NCBI RefSeq assembly: GCF_000003195.3
Contig: NC_012874.2
Coordinates: forward strand, 61,013,768-61,077,767
Length of the DNA stretch: 64,000 nucleotides
Reading direction: 5' to 3'
Origin: Sorghum bicolor
Taxonomy: Eukaryota > Streptophyta > Magnoliopsida > Poales > Poaceae
Within the stretch, counting starts at the first letter, position 1, and every line of letters starts with the position of its first letter. Below, one piece after another: positions 21,732 to 40,604 of this stretch. A model generated the notes under the pieces. It did not search any database. It was not told where the DNA came from and worked only from the letters and a program-made list of their open reading frames with translations. Both the position numbers and the translations under genes were made by a program.

Positions 21732-23646
21732 GTGCCATCACCCCCACCAGGTTCGTCGATAGCATCGCCACTCGTCCCTCGGCCGCCGTCGCTGCCGATT
21801 TCTTCCTCAGATCCGCTTGCCATGCCTGCTCCGCCAACTTCCTCCTCAGCTCCACTGACTGCCGCCCCTGGTGTGGCTAGTTGGTCCCCTTCTGCGCCGA
21901 CATCAACCATGCTACCAGCCACAGCCACCACAAGGAGCAGGATGGGGGGCCATGCTCCCAAATTTTTCATCTCAACATGGAAACCAGCAAGCCCCAAATC
22001 CATGGTATGTGTTCATATATATCTATGCAAGTAATTAATAGATTTCGATCTGTGCAAAAATAGTTCAAATGATATTTATAGATGCCTTGAATTAGTTGAT
22101 TTAAAAGTTGTTAGGCTGGTTTGTGCTAAACATGCTGCATCTGTGTCGATCCTATTTGGTTGGATAAGATGATAGTTTCACTTTGTGATTCTATTTGGTT
22201 GGATAGACATGTACTCCATCCATGGACAAAAATGAAAGAATCACGAAGATGCAGCATATACATAGCTTTTGTGTTTCAAGAAGCAGATGTCCAATATATA
22301 TACAATATATACATGTTCAAGAAGCTTATGTTTGGTACTCACACTTGCATGCCGATCGGCATCAGCACCTAGCTTTATTGTTACTGACAGCATAATTTAT
22401 CTATTCACAGAACTGAATACAAGTGATGCTTGCACTAGTGTTTTTTTCTTTTCAGAAAGCACTTGTGTTATTGTGAATACGTGTTTGCATTTGACTTCCT
22501 GTATGTGGGTGATAGTATATGTTTTTTAATTGTATGAAAATGCCAGGGCTCGTCCACCAGGTGGTTATCTGAATTTACTTCAACAACCACAGTATCCGCC
22601 ACAGCCACACATGCACGGAGAAAATTTTCATTTAGTTGGTCACGCTATGAGCTTCAACCCAATATCCCCACCAGCACCACCACCACCACCAGGTGGCTAT
22701 AGAACAGGATCATCTCATGTTGTCAACCAAAGCACTTCAATGAAGGAGACTATGAACATTGACATTGAGGAAGGGGAGAACATTGAGGCAAATATGGCAG
22801 TAAAGAAAAGATACTGGACTCATGAAGAGGAAGAAAGACTGGTAATCATTTATCAGTTTTGTAATTTGCTTTTTCTAGGTCATTGTTTGGTATAATACTT
22901 GATTTGTTCTTATTGACTTTTTATAGGCCAGTGCTTGGTTGAATGCTTCTAAAGACCCAATTCATGGGAATGACAAGAGAGGTGAAACATTTTGGAAGGA
23001 AGTCACTGATGTATTCAATAAGAAAAGGAATGGGAAGTGTAGAAGGGAAACAAACCAATTGAAGATTCACTGGTCACGCCTCAAGTTATCGATCGTTGAT
23101 TTCAATGACTATTGGGTTAAGGTAACTCAAATGCATACAAGCGGATACTCTGATGACATGCTAGAGAAAGAGGCACAATAGATGTATGCAAACAGGTTTG
23201 GAAAGCCTTTTCTGTTGGTGCACTGGTGGAAGATACTAAAAGAAGAGCCCAAATGGTGTGCACAGTTTGAGACGGAGAAAGACAAGACTGAAGTTGTTGA
23301 TATTCTAGAGGAGCACTCACATCCCATTGGTAGAGAAACAGCAAAGGCTGAGCGCAATGGAAAACGTAAGAAGAAAAATGTTATGGAAGGAATTGTCATC
23401 CTTGGGGATAACATTGAGAAAATTATCAAGATACATGAAGATCAGAAGGTAGAGCGTGAAAAGGTCACATAAGCACAGATTAATATATCTAATGCAAATA
23501 AGGCAACAAAAGAGCAAAAGGAAGCAAAGATGTTTGAGGTCTATAATTCCCTACTTAGTCAAGATGCAAGTCACATGTCTGAAGATCAAAAGGCTAGTCG
23601 AGACAAGGCATTATGTAAGCTTGAGGAAAAGTTATTTGTTGACTAA
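21732..23646 (+). pseudogene. Harbinger ORF1 (Myb/SANT-like, NAM-associated), broken
   Basis: A likely first exon ends near 22003 (Pro/Ser-rich). Another exon starts near 22545 and ends in a Trp-containing SANT-like start (KKRYWTHEEEERL). A GT-AG intron (about 22842-22926) joins it to ASAWLNASKDPIHGNDKRG. The domain continues with FWKEVTDVFN and, after a stop at 23179-23181, FLLVHWWKILKEEPKW. A second in-frame stop is at 23470-23472 and the frame ends at 23644-23646. In this family ORF1 binds DNA and helps the transposase; two stops make this copy non-functional. Confidence 0.8.
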
Positions 23647-23695
23647 GGTTAGTTCTCCAATCTGTCTACTGAATGCTCAGTTCATTATTGTGTGA

Positions 23696-24025
23696 ATGCA
23701 GCACTTAAGATCTTCTAGTATGAATGCAGCTCTATATATGTGCACGCAGGGCAGTTTCACATCTAGTGTGAACGTACTCCGTGATGTCGTGCTAGCTTGC
23801 ATCATACTTCATAATATGATAGTTGAAGATGAGAAGGAACGTGACATTCTTGAAGAAAATCTAGATCTAAATGTGCCTCCTAGTTCATCAACCGTTCAAA
23901 AACTCGAATTCTCTTTGAATCAGAATGTTCCGTTAGAGAGAGCTTTACAAAAAGATACTTCTATTCGAGATCGATCGGCTCATCGCCGACTTAAGAATGA
24001 TTTTGGTGTAACATATTTGAAATAA
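23696..24025 (+). pseudogene. Harbinger transposase, C-terminal remnant
   Basis: It contains VVLACIILHNMIVEDEKERD, the conserved end of PIF/Harbinger DDE transposases, and ends in an arginine-rich RSAHRRLKNDF stretch. The catalytic core is absent: the piece lies only about 50 bp after ORF1, so most of the transposase gene has been deleted. Confidence 0.8.
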
Positions 24026-24289
24026 GTTTGGTGGTCGTGCACATATATCTGGTACTTGTGACTATATTTTACATTATTGATTATCTATTATAGTTAGTTA
24101 TCTACCTTAAGAATTTAGCTCCTTCATCTGTGATGTGATGTTGAATTGTTTTTTTTTTGTTTCTGCACGATAAAGGCATGGCTGAAGGCAATCTGAAAGC
24201 AAGACTGAAGGCTATCTGATAGTACTCAACCTATGGGGTGCAGAGAAGAACCAGTGAGAGGCCGTGCGCAAGGCTGAAGACTATCTAAA

Positions 24290-24466
24290 TTTTTTTTTAT
24301 CTATCTTAGTTTATTATTAGTACAAAACTAATTACACAATTTGTCTGTAATTTGTGAGACGAATATTTTAAATCTAATTAGTCTATAATTGAATAATAAT
24401 TATCAAATACAAACAAAAATGCTAAATAGGCAAAGTCAAAATTTTCCACGAACTAACAAGACCTTA
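24290..24466. mobile_element. Truncated GGCCTTGTTTAG-family MITE
   Basis: Internal family sequence (ACTAATTACACAATTTG...AATCTAATTAGTCTATAATTG) and a right end ACGAACTAACAAGACC are present. The left terminus is missing. Confidence 0.6.
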
Positions 24467-25062
24467 AAATCTTCAATTCAACCTTGGCCCTATGTGTGCA
24501 GAGGATGGCTGCATGCAATGTAGTTGCGTATTGCAAGGGACCCACACATCATAGATAAAATGCTTGTTCTAATACACATACAACTGTCTCAGCATCCTGT
24601 ATTTGCTCAAGCAGCCTCTCAAACATAGACTCAACTCACCTTACATCCAAAGCTGTGCACAACTTGCATCCAGTCATCCTGACATCGTGTGGAGGAATCC
24701 GAGGCATGTCCACCGAAGCCATCACAGATCATAATGATAAGAAATAAAAAAGAAAAGAAAGGGAAAAAAAAGGAAAAAGAGCTTTATGGATATTTGTATA
24801 AAAAGAAAAAACAGCCTGTCATAGTAGATAAAAGGATAAAATGCTGTTTCTTAAAACAATGAGAATCTATTTTTTTACAAAACATTTCAGTAAAACAGCT
24901 TAATCCTAAGCTGCTCTTGGAGCTGAAGTAAAAATAATATGTTTCACAAATAAAGCATAGTGGTACCAAATATTCCCTTGGTATAATATTTAGTCCCTCG
25001 TACCACTTGCAATGCTATTTTTACATATGTAAATATCAGTACAACAAACGAGTAGGATGTAC
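24467..25062. other. Intergenic, no gene seen
   Basis: AT-rich sequence with purine runs near 24745-24785. No coding evidence beyond short chance ORFs. Confidence 0.5.
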
Positions 25063-25065
25063 CAT

Positions 25066-26013
25066 CACTGCTACTAGAACAGGCCTTTCGTCGATGTGCC
25101 AAAATGCCTTTAGTCTTGGCATTTTTGACGCCCGAGACAAAAAGCTTCTTTAGTCCCGGTTGGTAACACCAACCGGTCCAACAGCTCTGTTGTCAGACGC
25201 TGTCGGGAGGGACCTTTTGTCCTGGTTGGTGTCACCGATCGGGACTAAAGCCCGACCTTTAGTCCCGATTTGTGCCACTGACCGGGACTAAAACTTTTGT
25301 CTCGGTCTGTGACACCGACCGGATCTAAAGGATGGGCTTTAGACCCGGTTTGTGTTATCAACCGGGATTAAACCCTCCCCTATAAATTCAAACTCCCTCT
25401 CCCTCTTCTTCCTCCCTTCGCGAGCCTGAGCTCTTGTTCTTCCACTGTTCTTGCTTGTTCTTGCTCTCATCTACAGCGATCAATCCACTTCAACGCTTCT
25501 ACGCCATTGTCGATTTGTTTGAAAGGTTGCTAGCTTCATCCTCCTATATTTTAGCAGCACCATATGTAATTTCATGTTGTATATGGCTATTTTATTTCAT
25601 GTTGCTAGCTTAATCACTTTTCATGTTTGAATTTTTATGAAAGATGCATTGAATAGTGCAAACAAGGACGAACACTTGTATGAGCTTTGAATGGAGGGCA
25701 AACATTTGTACAAACTTTAACCGGCGGTCGAACACTTGATTACTTGTATATTATTGTAAATGTAATGTGTATGTACGTATATGTATAGCTCTATAATATA
25801 TAAATATATATAGTTTCATACTTTATTTGTGTGCAATAATAACGCTCTCGTATAGAGGCTGCTACCAACCAGGACTAAAGTTCCCCTTTTAGTCCCGGGC
25901 CTGCGAACCGGGACTAAAGGTGGGACATTTAGTCTCGAAACCTTTATCTTGGCTCGCAGCCCGGGACTAAAGGTCTTTTTCAATCGGGACAACAAGCCCT
26001 TCGTGCAGCTGTG
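25066..26013. mobile_element. Small non-autonomous CACTA element with CAT target duplication
   Basis: It begins CACTGCTACTAGAACAGGCC and ends ...TTCGTGCAGCTGTG, an imperfect inverted match. The sequence CAT flanks both ends (25063-25065 and 26014-26016), the 3-bp target duplication expected of CACTA elements. Subterminal regions carry repeats of TTTAGTCCCGG and its complement (CCGGGACTAAA) in both orientations, with at least ten copies. No transposase is present; size is 948 bp. Confidence 0.85.
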
Positions 26014-26016
26014 CAT

Positions 26017-27255
26017 ACCCCTTTCTAGATTTAGGAAAGTTTTCTAAGGTTATATATACTCGCGGACATTCACTTCTCTTACATTATTCTATTTCCTTTA
26101 TCTAGTAATAAAAATGTGTTTAGAAACAAGATTTGGTTACATGTTAAAAACATTAACAGTGGATCACTTTTGAAAACATTCAGTTTGGAAACATATGGTT
26201 ATATTCGTATATACTTTTCAAAAAATAAATAAATCTCAAGGGTTTTAGGATTTTTTTATGCTTGTTTAGTGTTATTTCAATTAATATAAAACAAACAACA
26301 AATATCTTGCTAGAGCGACATGTGAATTGGGACGCAATTGATACATTTTTAAGTTAAAGTATTAATCATATATGTATTTTGAGTAATTTTATAGTTAAAG
26401 TTTACATGTTCGACTTTATCGAATCCTAATGCGCCCTACATAAACTGGAAGGAGTAAATATTTTACTCGACTTTGTCTTTATTTTAAAAAGTCCAAACTT
26501 TGGAAAACTTGCTACCTCACAATAACTCAAATATACTTAATTAAACACACATATAAAACGACAAATACATCAATTCAAACATTTGAACTACCAAAACTTG
26601 TTTCCAAAAAAAGGAAGTCAAATTTCTTCACGGGTCCCGAATGACATTGAAAAATCCTTGACTCATTACTTTTAGTTCAGAGAATGCTTATACATAGAGA
26701 CAAATCAAAATAATAGGCAGAAAAAATATAGGGGTGCAAACCATTTGAGGTGGTGGGGGGTGGGGTGGGGGGGGGGTGTTGTATATAGACACAGCCTCAA
26801 ATGAGAAAGTGCTGTTGTAACAATGGGCTTGGCCCTCGAGTAAAAACATCTTTTATATATATATAATTCTCGAGGAGAAACATTCCCCTTTTTTCATATA
26901 ATTTTTGAGGAGAAATATTTAGCTGGTTTAGAGTATCTCCAAGAGCTTTTCTAAATTTCACGCTTTAAACCACTATTTGAAGAGTCATTTACATAAAAAT
27001 TATTTTCTATATATTCTCTCATTCTCCAATAATTTTTCTATTTCTCATGTATAGTCTACAGGGCTATTTTCATTTTCTATATTTAGAAAACAAAAAATCC
27101 GGAATAAAAAGATGACTATATTTGAATGATCATTTAAAGAAGCTGTTGAAAAGTAGTTTTTTACTATTCCTAACATTGAATATATCTGACAATGATTCTT
27201 TTGGTACGATAGATATTAATATATTCTTTTATATAAATTTAATCAAATTAGATAA
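26017..27255. other. Intergenic, AT-rich, with one G-rich tract
   Basis: No gene seen. Bases 26755-26776 are three G runs split by single Ts, a potential G-quadruplex. Confidence 0.5.
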
Positions 27256-27497
27256 GGCCTTGTTTAGTTCCAAAATTTTTTGGAAACGGCCACTGTAGCA
27301 CTTTCGTTTGTATATGACAAATATTATCCAAATTATAAACTAACTAGGCTTAAAAGATTTATCTCGCAAATTACAGATAAACTTTATGATTAATTTTTAT
27401 TTTCATCTATATTTAATATTTTATAATGTGTCAAAAGATTCGATGTGACAGTAAATCTTGAAAAATTTTACGTTTTAAGAAAAAACTAAACAAGGCC
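27256..27497. mobile_element. Tourist-like MITE (GGCCTTGTTTAG family), perfect TAA target
   Basis: It is 242 bp with ends GGCCTTGTTTAGTTCC and AACTAAACAAGGCC. TAA flanks both sides (27253-27255, 27498-27500). This is the best-preserved family member in the window and serves as reference for the others. Confidence 0.93.
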
Positions 27498-27500
27498 TAA

Positions 27501-28152
27501 GTTATATTAGATTTAGAACAAAGCCAAAACGACTCCTGATTTGAAACGCAGAGCGTATATTTTTAGATCTTTGCAATACATCTACCACATCAATCGAAGT
27601 ACAAACACCGGAAAATAAAAATATACGTACATCTTTGTAAACTACGGACATAAATAAATGAAATTTTATATTTAAAAAACCACTGTACCAATTTGAATGG
27701 CAGAAGCATGGGCGAAGCTTCACCGCCCATCCCATCCCCCAGATTGACCGCCCAAGCCTCTGCACCTCACGTTGCTCGCCCACTCCTCCCTCACGCAGCA
27801 AACACCATCGCCACCCAACCAGAAATCCCCACGTGTTCCACCGACCATCCCTCGTCCACCCACCTCCCCGCCACACCGACGACCACACACCTTCCCCCCG
27901 CACCGATCCCCGCGGCGCGCGCCGCGCTCCTTTGACTGCCACGTCATCTCACTGCCATGCGGGCCCCGCACTCCGCGCCCGGCCCTCCTCAAATGCCCCC
28001 ACCCCTCGCCTCCCCACCTCCGCACAAACGCGTCGTTTCCGCACGCTCCACAGGGGATCCTCTGCGCCACCGCAACCGTGTAACCCCGGCCGTGCCGCCG
28101 CCGGCGATCCCGATCCGCCGACCCGACCCGTCCCGTCCCCCCGCTCGCAGCC
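27501..28152 (+). promoter_or_regulatory. Upstream region and 5' UTR of the 14-3-3 gene
   Basis: The sequence changes from AT-rich to C-rich at about 27715 and stays so up to the ATG at 28153, as in many grass 5' UTRs. ORFs in this stretch on both strands are GC-bias artefacts. No TATA box was pinned down. Confidence 0.5.
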
Positions 28153-30573
<2,421 letters not shown>

Positions 30574-31113
30574 GATGGACTCGATCTCCCGACCTGATGC
30601 ATTTGCTGATGTTGGGAGAGGGGTGACCAGGACCGCTGTGCTTGAATTCTGATAGCTTATCTTCTAGTATACCTTGTTGTTGTCTTCCGTCATCACACGC
30701 ACCGGTGTATGCATGCGATGGAGCTGCTGCCATTGCTGCTGTTTTTAATTAAGCACTCTAGATGTCGTCATGCCGCGCGCTTTGTTGTTTCGGTTTTTTC
30801 AAGTCGATAAAATGATGGCTGGATGCTGGTTTTCGTGCTCCAAGCCAGCCGCCACCAAGGAAAAAAGACCTGCTCATCTTGTGTTGCAGCTGTTGTGTTT
30901 TAGAATGACCCCACGTACGGAGTATTTGACTTGACAGGCCTGCTGCCGAGTGGTATTCTGTTATGATGATGGCTTTTGCAAAGCTATTTGGCTTAAATGT
31001 CTCGGAATAATCTGAATTGGCTCCATTGGATTTTTTTAAGCATTATTTGGATACAGTTGTATCATGCATGGTTGAATACCGCAGTGCCCGTTGTGGGCGG
31101 GTTGAGCATCGGG
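30574..31113 (+). other. 3' UTR and downstream of the 14-3-3 gene
   Basis: No further coding. The transcript probably ends somewhere here; no single polyadenylation signal stands out (AATAAT at about 31008). Confidence 0.4.
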
Positions 31114-31116
31114 TTA

Positions 31117-31356
31117 GGCCTTGTTTAGTTACCTAAAATTTTTGCAAAATTTTTTAGATTTTTTGTCATATCGAATCTTTAGACGTATGTATGGAGTATT
31201 AAATATAGATGAAAATAAAAACTAATTGCACAGTTTGGTCAGAAGACGAGAAGATTTTTTTGAGTCTAGTTAGTCTATAATTGAACAATATTTGTTAAAT
31301 ACAAATAAAAGTGTTACTATTCATATTTTGTAAAAAATTTTGGAAGTAAACAAGGC
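31117..31356. mobile_element. GGCCTTGTTTAG-family MITE
   Basis: The left end GGCCTTGTTTAGTTACC is preceded by TTA. The right end AAGTAAACAAGGC is slightly decayed. The internal sequence matches the family. Confidence 0.82.
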
Positions 31357-31613
31357 AGCTCATGCCTCTCATCGGGTCTCGGCTGCATTGGAATTGTGTG
31401 GTCGCTGCTGGGCTGTCAGCATTTTTTTTAGCAAAGGCGTCTGCTACGGCCACATGCACACACATCAGGCTTTTTAGGCCGTGCCCATTGGCATCTGATG
31501 CGCATCTAGGGGAGGGGACCAAGAATAATGAAGGTTCGATGCATATTGGGAATACTCTGCAGTTCCACTAGTGCAATATGCATGGCAATAATTCTGCCGC
31601 CGCTCTGCACTTC

Positions 31614-32083
31614 GGCCTTGTTTAGGCAGTTTGCAAAATTTTTTGTTTTTGGCTACTGTAGCATTTCGTTTTTATTTAACAAACATTGTCCAACCACGGA
31701 GTAACTAGGCTCAAAAGATTCATCTCACAAATTACAGGTAAACTGTGCAGTTAATTTTTATTTTTATCTATATTTAATACTCCATGCATGCGACCAAAGA
31801 TTCGATGTGACGGGGAATCTTAAAAATTTTTGTGAACTAAACAAGGCCTTAGTTCACCCCGAAAACCAAAAAGTTTTCAAGATTCTCCGTCACATCGAAT
31901 CTTGTGGCACATGCATAAAACATTAAATATAGACAAAAACAAAAACTAATTATATAGTTTAGCTGTAAATCACGAGACAAATCTTTTGATCCTAGTTAGT
32001 CCATGATTAGATAATATTTATCACAAACAAACGAAAGTGCTACAGTACCGAAAATTTTTCACTTTTCGGAACTAAACAAGGCC
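31614..32083. mobile_element. Head-to-head dimer of two GGCCTTGTTTAG MITEs flanked by TTC
   Basis: Unit A (31614-31848) and unit B (31845-32083) are in opposite orientation and share one central GGCC. Around it, AAGATTCCCCGTCACATCGAATC (complement of A) corresponds to AAGATTCTCCGTCACATCG in B, so the whole is a long inverted repeat. Outer ends are GGCCTTGTTTAGGC and AACTAAACAAGGCC. The 3-bp sequence TTC occurs on both outer sides (31611-31613, 32084-32086), fitting one target duplication for the dimer. Confidence 0.85.
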
Positions 32084-32110
32084 TTCGCTATTGACACGAA
32101 AGATGATGTA

Positions 32111-32681
32111 GGCCTTATTTAGTTTCCAAATATTTTCTAGATTTTTTGTCATATAGAATCTTTAGACGTATTTAAATATAAATAAAAAAAGTAAAGTTTA
32201 TCCTTAAAAATTATAGATCGCGTTGAGGATTACAACTTTGATATAAAGTTTGTCTTCGAAAATGTTATGAATTATTTTTTGATATAGAATTTTTAGATCG
32301 CTTTGTTTTGACTAGATGACTCAAAACCAAGTTTGGAGATCGACATGACAACTAAATAAATTTGAAGACTTAATTAGGTGATTTTTAAGTTTAGGAACCA
32401 GAATAACACAGCAGAACAAGTTTAGGAACCGAGATAATACAGACAAACAAGTTCGATAATCTAAACGATCGATTTACGAGTTTAGGAACCGGATGACACG
32501 GCAGTACAAGTTCAAGGATAGTTAGTGGACTTTGCTTATAAAAAAATTATTAATTACACAATTTGATTTTAATTTGAAAGACGAATTTTTTAAATCTAAT
32601 TAGTTTATGATTAGATAATAATTACTGAATACACGAAAGTGTTATAATAGCTAAACCTAAAAATTTTGGGGAAAAAAGACC
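32111..32681. mobile_element. GGCCTTGTTTAG MITE split by an internal insertion of about 340 bp
   Basis: The left part (32111 to about 32190: GGCCTTATTTAGTTTCC...) and right part (about 32535-32681) match opposite halves of the family. GTA flanks both outer ends (32108-32110, 32682-32684). The insert repeats the motif AAGTTTAGGAACC(G/A) three times (about 32386, 32418, 32477). The nature of the insert is not known. Confidence 0.7.
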
Positions 32682-33044
32682 GTAGATGCCTGGAGTCCTT
32701 GTTTACCGCCCTCGTCAGTACTAGCGTGTTGGGCGTTGTTAACTCGTTCCTTGTTTCCCTTTTTTTTTACGAGACGTCAAAGCCCGTAGATTCCAATGTC
32801 TCCAATCTTCATTTCGTCGTCTTTCGAGTCTAACACGATGACGTAGACATCATTTTTTTTTCAACAAATGCCCATTCAAAGCGAGGAGACCATCCATATC
32901 ATGTAGAGTAAATAGGTCGTTTTAGTTTTGTGAAAGTCTCTTAACTTTGACTAAGTTTAAAAAATATTTCTTGAAATCTATACCATAAAATTCTTGATAG
33001 TATACTTGTTTAGAATTATAGCTGGCGGTGCACTTTATCTAGTA

Positions 33045-33304
33045 CTCCCTCCATTCTAAATTGTAAGTCACTCCAAGAATCTTAGAGAGTCAAACTTTTC
33101 TAAGTTTGACCAAATTTATATGATAAAATAATAATTATTATGATACCAACTAAATATTATTAGATTCTTCATTAATTATATTTTCATAGTATACTCACTT
33201 TACGTTATAAATTTTAGTATTTCTCTTTATAATTTTAATCAAACGTGAAAATGCTTTAACTTTCCAAGATTCTTAGAATGACTTACAATTTGAGATGGAG
33301 GGAG
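33045..33304. mobile_element. Stowaway-like MITE
   Basis: It is 260 bp with terminal repeats CTCCCTCCATTCTAAATTG and its near complement, flanked by TA on both sides (33043-33044, 33305-33306), as in Tc1/mariner-derived Stowaway elements. Confidence 0.92.
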
Positions 33305-33306
33305 TA

Positions 33307-33995
33307 TTACAGTTGATGGTGCACTTGTTTAGTATTATAGATGTTAATGAGATATTTCATAAACTTAGTTGATTTTAAAATAAAAGAAATTTGACATGCA
33401 ACCAATTAAAACAACAAACGCATTAACGCATGGAGTGATACTGACCGTGGGCCTGTGGAGTTGCCTACAAATCTTGGCAGGAATTAGCTTTTCAATCAAA
33501 CATCACATAAAAAAAACTACATCCAGAACACCGCGATTTCCACAAAGACATGAATACGATAAACTGAAGCAGCGGCCAATTTCATACCTACAAACTGAAG
33601 TAGCGCTATATTTTATATATGATTTTCACACCTACAGTACAAAGCACTGCATCGATAGTCAAATTTGACTGAAACGTGAAGACAAAAATAAGAGTGCAAG
33701 AAATTGGAACTGGCGACTTTGGCATGTGAATTTACAATGCAGTGTTTCAATTTTTTTGGGTTTTCCGAGACATGAAAATATACATATACATATAGACCAG
33801 GTCTATCTAGACCGATGAAAGAAAACTTCTCCGATGACAACAAAATAGACTAAACTCTTCTAGACTAACTTTTTTTTAATCAATTTCCGCTAGTTTTTCT
33901 CATACCAATACACAACGCAGCAACAGGCTGGAAGTACATACCAATAATAGCATGTAGTAGGATGTAAAACAGATGAACCATGTCAACGAAAATAT
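33307..33995. other. Downstream of FKF1, includes its 3' UTR
   Basis: AT-rich; the FKF1 transcript (minus strand) should end in here. No other gene is supported. Confidence 0.5.
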
Positions 33996-38820
<4,825 letters not shown>

Positions 38821-39060
38821 GGCCTTGTTTAGTTGACCCCAAAAACTAAAAGTTTTTTAAGATTCTACGTCACATCGAATCTTTCGGCGCATGCATGAAG
38901 CATTAAATATAGACGAAAATAAAAACTAATTGCACAGTTTACCTGTAAATCGCGAGACGAATCTTTTGATCCTAGTTATTTTTTAATCGGACAATATTTA
39001 CTACAAACAAACGAAAATGCTACAGTAGTTAAATCCAATTTTTTTCGCATCTAAACAAAT
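38821..39060. mobile_element. GGCCTTGTTTAG-family MITE
   Basis: It starts GGCCTTGTTTAGTTGACC after TTA (38818-38820). The inner sequence (CACATCGAATCTTTCGGCGC) matches the family; the right end (ATCTAAACAAAT) is decayed. Confidence 0.82.
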
Positions 39061-40301
39061 ATGCATGTTCCTACTAGAACGTAACTGCATGGTGATAAAT
39101 AGTACGGTAAGATATCAAGGCTTTCTCACTGTGGGTTCTCAAAAGGAGGTGCAAAGATGGCGTGCCAAACATCCCATCTAAAAAAGCACCCAACAACCAA
39201 CCAGCATACAATGAAAAATATCATGTGAATATCAACGTCAGCTAAAGAAAATATCTTTCCCAATCAGAATTAGTTTCTCGCATCTTACTCAAAAGTCGTT
39301 GTTGTGGCGGTACGTACTTAAGTTTTGTGTCTAGACATTCTTGTGTTTTTGTTACACGTGTCTTTTTGTTCTGAACCACTGCATAAACAAAAACACTCAC
39401 ATACATATAAGCATAATACTCATAAAAACATCCATACACACATTCTATCGAGTATATAGGTATGAAGCCGATAGATCTTAAAATTAATGAAATAACCATA
39501 GACACGTCACTACTAAGTAATGAACATGTCGTCTATCACTTATAGAATAGCGTTAAGAAGGTTTCATCATAAGGGACTTATTAGCCGGTTGAGCTATGAT
39601 TATCACCCAGGATTACTTTTAACCAAAGACATGTAGTTGTCAAGTATTATTTAATACTTGTCATTAACTTTACCCAATGTTTAGTGTACTTTTTGTATTT
39701 TAGGTGTAAGGATGTCAGACGACCTTTATGCAAAAAATTCATCAAGTAGCTCTCAAGTTTTTTTAATTACTTTTTATCAATTATGTAGCACAGATATATA
39801 TACTGCATGATGCTTACAATGCCAAAGTTATACACTCGTCATGCTAGTCCCTCATGTTCAAGCATACCTGCAAGTTCTTGCGGGAATTGCAGAGGTGTTC
39901 TAGAATGAAATTAGATTACATATAGTTACTTATATAAAGAGATAAACTATTATAAAATAATAACATTAGTGGATGGTGTAAACACATGTTAGTGAATGAT
40001 GACACGATGTCATAAATCTTTTTAATTTTCACTATAATTGGTTCTCCTAGAAAAGTTCGAATGACTTATAATTTGAGATGGAGGAAGTAACAATGAACAC
40101 TGTATATAAAATGGCTCGAAGACAACAGTTGCCTAGTTGGTTGTATCTTACTGATAATGGACTTCTTTTGCAATTGTCGAGGCGAGGCAAGGCGTGGCGT
40201 AAGCATGAACATGATGGGCCTGTTGGATTGGGCCAGAAAAGGCTGCTTCGGCCAAGCATATATTCATCCCAAGCGTCCAATTTTAGACGTTGAGGCCATA
40301 A
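39061..40301. other. Intergenic; Stowaway remnant at about 40053-40088
   Basis: Only the right terminal part of a Stowaway copy (GACTTATAATTTGAGATGGAGG) is seen. The rest is AT-rich with no supported gene. Confidence 0.45.
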
Positions 40302-40570
40302 CACTACTACAGAAAATTTTTAGGAGACATTTTGGTTTGGGTCACAGAGGCGGGCGGGCTAGCGGCCCGCCTCGTTAATCTGGGCTGGACTGCCACCCTG
40401 GCAACCGCCACAAATAATCCGTTAACCATGGTGGTCACTGTAACAAAACCGCCACGGTTAATCTCCTATTAACCGTGGTGGTTGACCTAAGTAAACCGCC
40501 ACGTTTAATACATTAACCGTGGCGGTTGTATTACAGTGACCGTCACGATTAATCATTTACGATCCTGTAA
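40302..40570 (+). mobile_element. CACTA-type terminus with subterminal repeats
   Basis: It begins CACTACTACAGAAAATTTTTAG, a CACTA terminal repeat form. It is followed by repeats of ACCGCCACGGTTAAT-like units in both orientations (about 40430-40555). The other end was not found, so only this end is marked. Confidence 0.7.
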
Positions 40571-40604
40571 GTTACTCTTTTTTGTCCTATAAGTTATTAC
40601 AGCC

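Larger units (their letters stand above)
21151..24240 (+). mobile_element. PIF/Harbinger (Pong-like) transposon remnant
   Basis: It begins GGCCAATCTCAATGGGCATTTC, typical of Pong-like terminal repeats, preceded by TAA (21148-21150), the usual 3-bp target. Inside are a Myb/SANT-like ORF1 and a short C-terminal piece of the DDE transposase. The right terminal repeat was not found; a degenerate candidate lies near 24475-24490 beyond a MITE, so the given end is approximate. Confidence 0.75.

Noticed and set aside
21306..22003. Minus-strand ORFs of 147-170 aa in the Harbinger 5' region
   Set aside because: They oppose ORF1 of the Harbinger element in GC-rich sequence; shadow frames.
25140..25990. 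Regular repeats of TTTAGTCCCGG considered as a CRISPR-like array
   Set aside because: Spacing is irregular, both orientations occur, and the CAT duplication with CACTA ends explains it; plants have no CRISPR arrays.
33396..33668. ORF of 90 aa downstream of FKF1
   Set aside because: AT-rich, no motif, lies where the FKF1 3' UTR is expected.
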